Assembly (NCBI GenBank): GCA_950063125.1
Contig: CATLZI010000046.1
Span: 1 to 11,240 of the forward strand
DNA length: 11,240 bases
Origin: an uncultured Porticoccus sp.
Lineage (GTDB): Bacteria > Pseudomonadota > Gammaproteobacteria > Pseudomonadales > Porticoccaceae
Reading direction: 5' to 3'
Shown here: positions 9,612 to 11,240 of the stretch, in pieces
Position numbering within the stretch: the stretch's first letter is position 1
How the letters are laid out: each line of letters opens with the position of its first letter
Made by a program: the position numbers and the translations under genes
Notes under the pieces: model-generated
Database searches by the model: none
The model's input: the letters and a program-made list of their open reading frames with translations, nothing else
Told to the model about the DNA's origin: nothing

Positions 9612-10352
9612 TCACTTCCCTTTTTTGTCGTGGTGGTGGATCACATCCTCAAGGGATAAACCGGTCAATTTGGTAATCCCCCTGAAGAGATAAAACAGTG
9701 CTCCCATCAATACCAACATCGCTGGAAGGGCAATGACCGGAAAACTCAGCGCCGTCATTTTGCCCAGCTGATCGTTAAATTCAACTGTACCCGGCTGCGC
9801 AGTGATCAGCAGCGTGGCCAACAGATAATTCAGTAATGATGAAAGGAAGAAAGACCCAGCTACCATCCATGATGCATTGGCCAGACATTTTTCAAAGTGC
9901 AGACTATTGCCCCTTTCTGTCAGTGCGGCGGCTACACGATCTGTCTGAAGTATCTTGTCATTGTATAGAAACGTTTTTACCAGTGGATAGGGCGTTTTCA
10001 GGGAGACAATGGTGGCCAGCCCGAATATGGCGGGGATAAGCGCTTCTTTTATGGCGATATAAGCCGGGTCCAGTTCAAGAAGGCTGATTCCGCCTGTTAA
10101 AAAAACACTAACAACACCCAGTGCGGAGAAGAAATTGATTTTTCTTGCAGCAATAAAGTCTTTTAGTCCGTAGATGACAGGGAACGCCAACGCCACCACA
10201 ATAGCGAGTCGGGTGCCGAGATAGCCGTCACCACTGAGTTTGGTCAGAATTAGTGTGGGAATGATAATGTTGAAAAGCAGGTTTAGAAGCAGGCTTTCAC
10301 TTTTGCCGTTATTGGCTTTGGTGTTTTGGGGTGTTGGGGACAGCTCGTTCAT
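9612..10352 (-). CDS. VC0807-family integral membrane protein (YciB/septation-protein-like)
   Basis: This is a 246-residue inner-membrane protein of unknown function, recognised by resemblance to the VC0807 family, which is distantly like intracellular septation protein YciB. A polar N-terminus of about 19 residues is followed by roughly six hydrophobic helices (about 21-37, 46-62, 74-91, 100-118, 161-183 and 203-224). Conserved-looking stretches are [82 protein letters not shown] and [17 protein letters not shown] charged His/Lys tail ends the protein. The ATG at 10352 lacks a clear Shine-Dalgarno. It is the first gene of the five-gene operon and lies about 48 bp downstream of a predicted transcription start. 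Confidence 0.85.
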   Translation of the reverse strand: MNELSPTPQNTKANNGKSESLLLNLLFNIIIPTLILTKLSGDGYLGTRLAIVVALAFPVIYGLKDFIAARKINFFSALGVVSVFLTGGISLLELDPAYIAIKEALIPAIFGLATIVSLKTPYPLVKTFLYNDKILQTDRVAAALTERGNSLHFEKCLANASWMVAGSFFLSSLLNYLLATLLITAQPGTVEFNDQLGKMTALSFPVIALPAMLVLMGALFYLFRGITKLTGLSLEDVIHHHDKKGK

Positions 10353-10404
10353 TAGCGGGGTCTAAACAGTCTGTGTGTGGCCCGCCATTGTAAGGTAAGG
10401 CGAT

Positions 10405-10432
10405 CGGTTTATCGACCGGAAGTGGCCTTCCG
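10405..10432. promoter_or_regulatory. Inverted repeats overlapping the operon promoter, possible operator
   Basis: CGGAAG (10417-10422) and CTTCCG (10427-10432) are separated by four bases and fill the promoter spacer up to the -35. CGGT (10405-10408) and ACCG (10415-10418) bracket the -10. Together they are placed where a repressor or activator dimer could act. No regulator is identified and short repeats can arise by chance. Confidence 0.35.
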
Positions 10433-10436
10433 TCAA
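10408..10436 (-). promoter_or_regulatory. Predicted sigma70 promoter of the VC0807-yciI-SH3-ppiA-pdxJ operon
   Basis: Read on the - strand, TTGACG (10436-10431, 5 of 6 to consensus) is followed by a 17-bp spacer and GATAAA (10413-10408, 4 of 6). Initiation would fall near 10400, giving a leader of about 48 bases to the first ATG. It is the best promoter match in the divergent region. Prediction only. Confidence 0.5.
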
Positions 10437-10483
10437 TACCTTGAGGATGCCGGAAAAGTAGGAGATAAAAAGTAGCCAACTTG

Positions 10484-10513
10484 TTGAATTTTGAATAAAA
10501 ATAAGGCAATAAT
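10484..10513 (+). promoter_or_regulatory. Possible promoter of the TPP-enzyme gene
   Basis: TTGAAT (10484-10489) and AATAAT (10508-10513) are separated by 18 bp in an AT-rich stretch. A second TTGAAT at 10491 pairs with CATAAA at 10515 at the same spacing. Initiation near 10520 would give a leader of about 57 bases. AT-rich DNA gives many such matches, so confidence is low. Confidence 0.35.
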
Positions 10514-10552
10514 GCATAAATCATCGCAATAGATTTAAGAAAAAGTCTTATA

Positions 10553-10570
10553 TCCTTGATTAAAAAGGAA
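10553..10570 (+). promoter_or_regulatory. Strong ribosome-binding site with possible pairing partner
   Basis: AAGGAA (10565-10570) lies about 7 bases before the ATG at 10577 and decides this start over in-frame ATGs at codons 6 and 16. TCCTT (10553-10557) is its exact complement across a seven-base loop, so a small hairpin could cover the site. The stem is only 5 bp. Confidence 0.5.
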
Positions 10571-10576
10571 AAAAAT

Positions 10577-11240
10577 ATGGGCGTTCTCGGGATGAGTAAC
10601 AAGCCAAAGCAGCAACTGCAAATGGATAGAGAATTTGGCGACCTGTTGATAACCTACCTAGAGCAGCTTGGGGTGGAGTATGTATTCGGGGTGCCAGGTG
10701 GAGCTATCGAACCCTTCTACAGCGCACTCGCACGGAGCGAACGTCGAGGCGGCCCCCGTGCTGTTATCGCCAGGCATGAAAGCGGCGCTGCCTTTATGGC
10801 CGATGGCTATGCCAGGGCGACCGGCAAACCTGGTGTATGCCTGCTGATTACCGGTCCCGGCGTGACCAACGCCACCACGGCGCTGGCTGAGGCCTATTCA
10901 GATTCCGTGCCGCTGCTGTGCATTTCCAGCGTCAACCAGATTAGTGAACTGGGCATGGGCGGTGGTCGATTGCACGAGTTACCCTCGCAGCGCAATCTAA
11001 CATCCGCATGCACCGTATTCAGCCACACCGTGCTGGACCCCGGCGAAATACCCCACGTTCTAGCCCGCGCCTTTGCGGTTTTCAGCAGTGGCCGACCGGG
11101 TCCGGTGCATATAGAAATTCCCATCAATCTACTCACCGTGGAACTGGATTTCAGCCCGGAAGGGGTACAGACAGTTACCAGGCCAGGGCCGGACCCCCAG
11201 CGCATCGAGGAGGCAGCCCGGTTGCTGGCATCGGCATCGA
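10577..11240 (+). CDS. Thiamine-diphosphate enzyme, acetolactate synthase large-subunit/AruI-like (3' end outside window)
   Basis: These enzymes use thiamine diphosphate to decarboxylate 2-oxo acids, as in acetolactate synthase or 5-guanidino-2-oxopentanoate decarboxylase (AruI, arginine catabolism). Only the first 221 residues are seen, essentially the pyrimidine-binding domain; about 330 more are expected. Visible family motifs are YVFGVPGGAIEPFY at about 35-48 and RHESGAAFMADGYARATGKPG at about 66-86 with the catalytic Glu in RHE. GPGVTNATTALAEAY follows at about 93-107, then GRLHELPSQRN at about 129-139 and GRPGPVHIEIPINLL. The LHEL segment recalls AruI more than IlvB/IlvI, but this is from memory. 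The gene uses CTA and ATA codons more freely than ligA does. It is divergent from the five-gene operon and has a 224-bp AT-rich upstream region. Confidence 0.85.
   Translation, partial: MGVLGMSNKPKQQLQMDREFGDLLITYLEQLGVEYVFGVPGGAIEPFYSALARSERRGGPRAVIARHESGAAFMADGYARATGKPGVCLLITGPGVTNATTALAEAYSDSVPLLCISSVNQISELGMGGGRLHELPSQRNLTSACTVFSHTVLDPGEIPHVLARAFAVFSSGRPGPVHIEIPINLLTVELDFSPEGVQTVTRPGPDPQRIEEAARLLASAS

Noticed and set aside
10894..11205. 103-codon open frame on the - strand at the right edge
   Set aside because: It is antisense to the conserved TPP-enzyme domain and has no family resemblance.

Overview
The window looks like core chromosome of a gammaproteobacterium, probably a free-living or marine-type member near Pseudomonadales/Cellvibrionales. 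The smc-zipA-ligA order is typical of that group and ZipA is essentially restricted to Gammaproteobacteria. Base composition is moderate, and nearly all of the window is coding. No rRNA, tRNA, CRISPR array, insertion sequence, phage gene or integron was found.

Layout on the left half (+ strand): the C-terminal half of the chromosome-organising ATPase Smc (cut by the left edge), then zipA (FtsZ-ring anchor) and ligA (NAD-dependent DNA ligase), whose start overlaps the zipA stop, then a 12-helix MFS transporter. These join chromosome segregation, cell division and replication/repair. The MFS gene meets a convergent SpoU-family RNA methyltransferase, and a long interrupted inverted repeat covers both stop codons. 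The methyltransferase is divergent from a small DksA/TraR-type zinc-finger regulator, and a 12-bp palindrome containing a perfect -10 hexamer in both directions lies between them.

Layout on the right half (- strand, read right to left): a tight five-gene run, VC0807-family membrane protein, YciI-family protein, SH3b-plus-membrane-anchor protein, periplasmic cyclophilin (PpiA type) and PdxJ (pyridoxine 5'-phosphate synthase). Gaps are 3-4 bp, apart from about 26 bp before the SH3 gene, so they are probably one transcript. A good sigma70-like promoter lies upstream of the run with an inverted repeat filling its spacer. Three of the five products are membrane or periplasmic. PdxJ is of a divergent type that resembles the Bacteroidetes enzyme.

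At the right edge a thiamine-diphosphate enzyme of the acetolactate synthase/AruI family starts on the + strand behind an AT-rich leader and is cut by the window end. I see no convincing undescribed system. The points worth a second look are regulatory and structural: the shared convergent hairpin, the shared divergent -10, a 16-bp tandem duplication over the pdxJ stop, the PdxJ type and context, and the operon promoter architecture.
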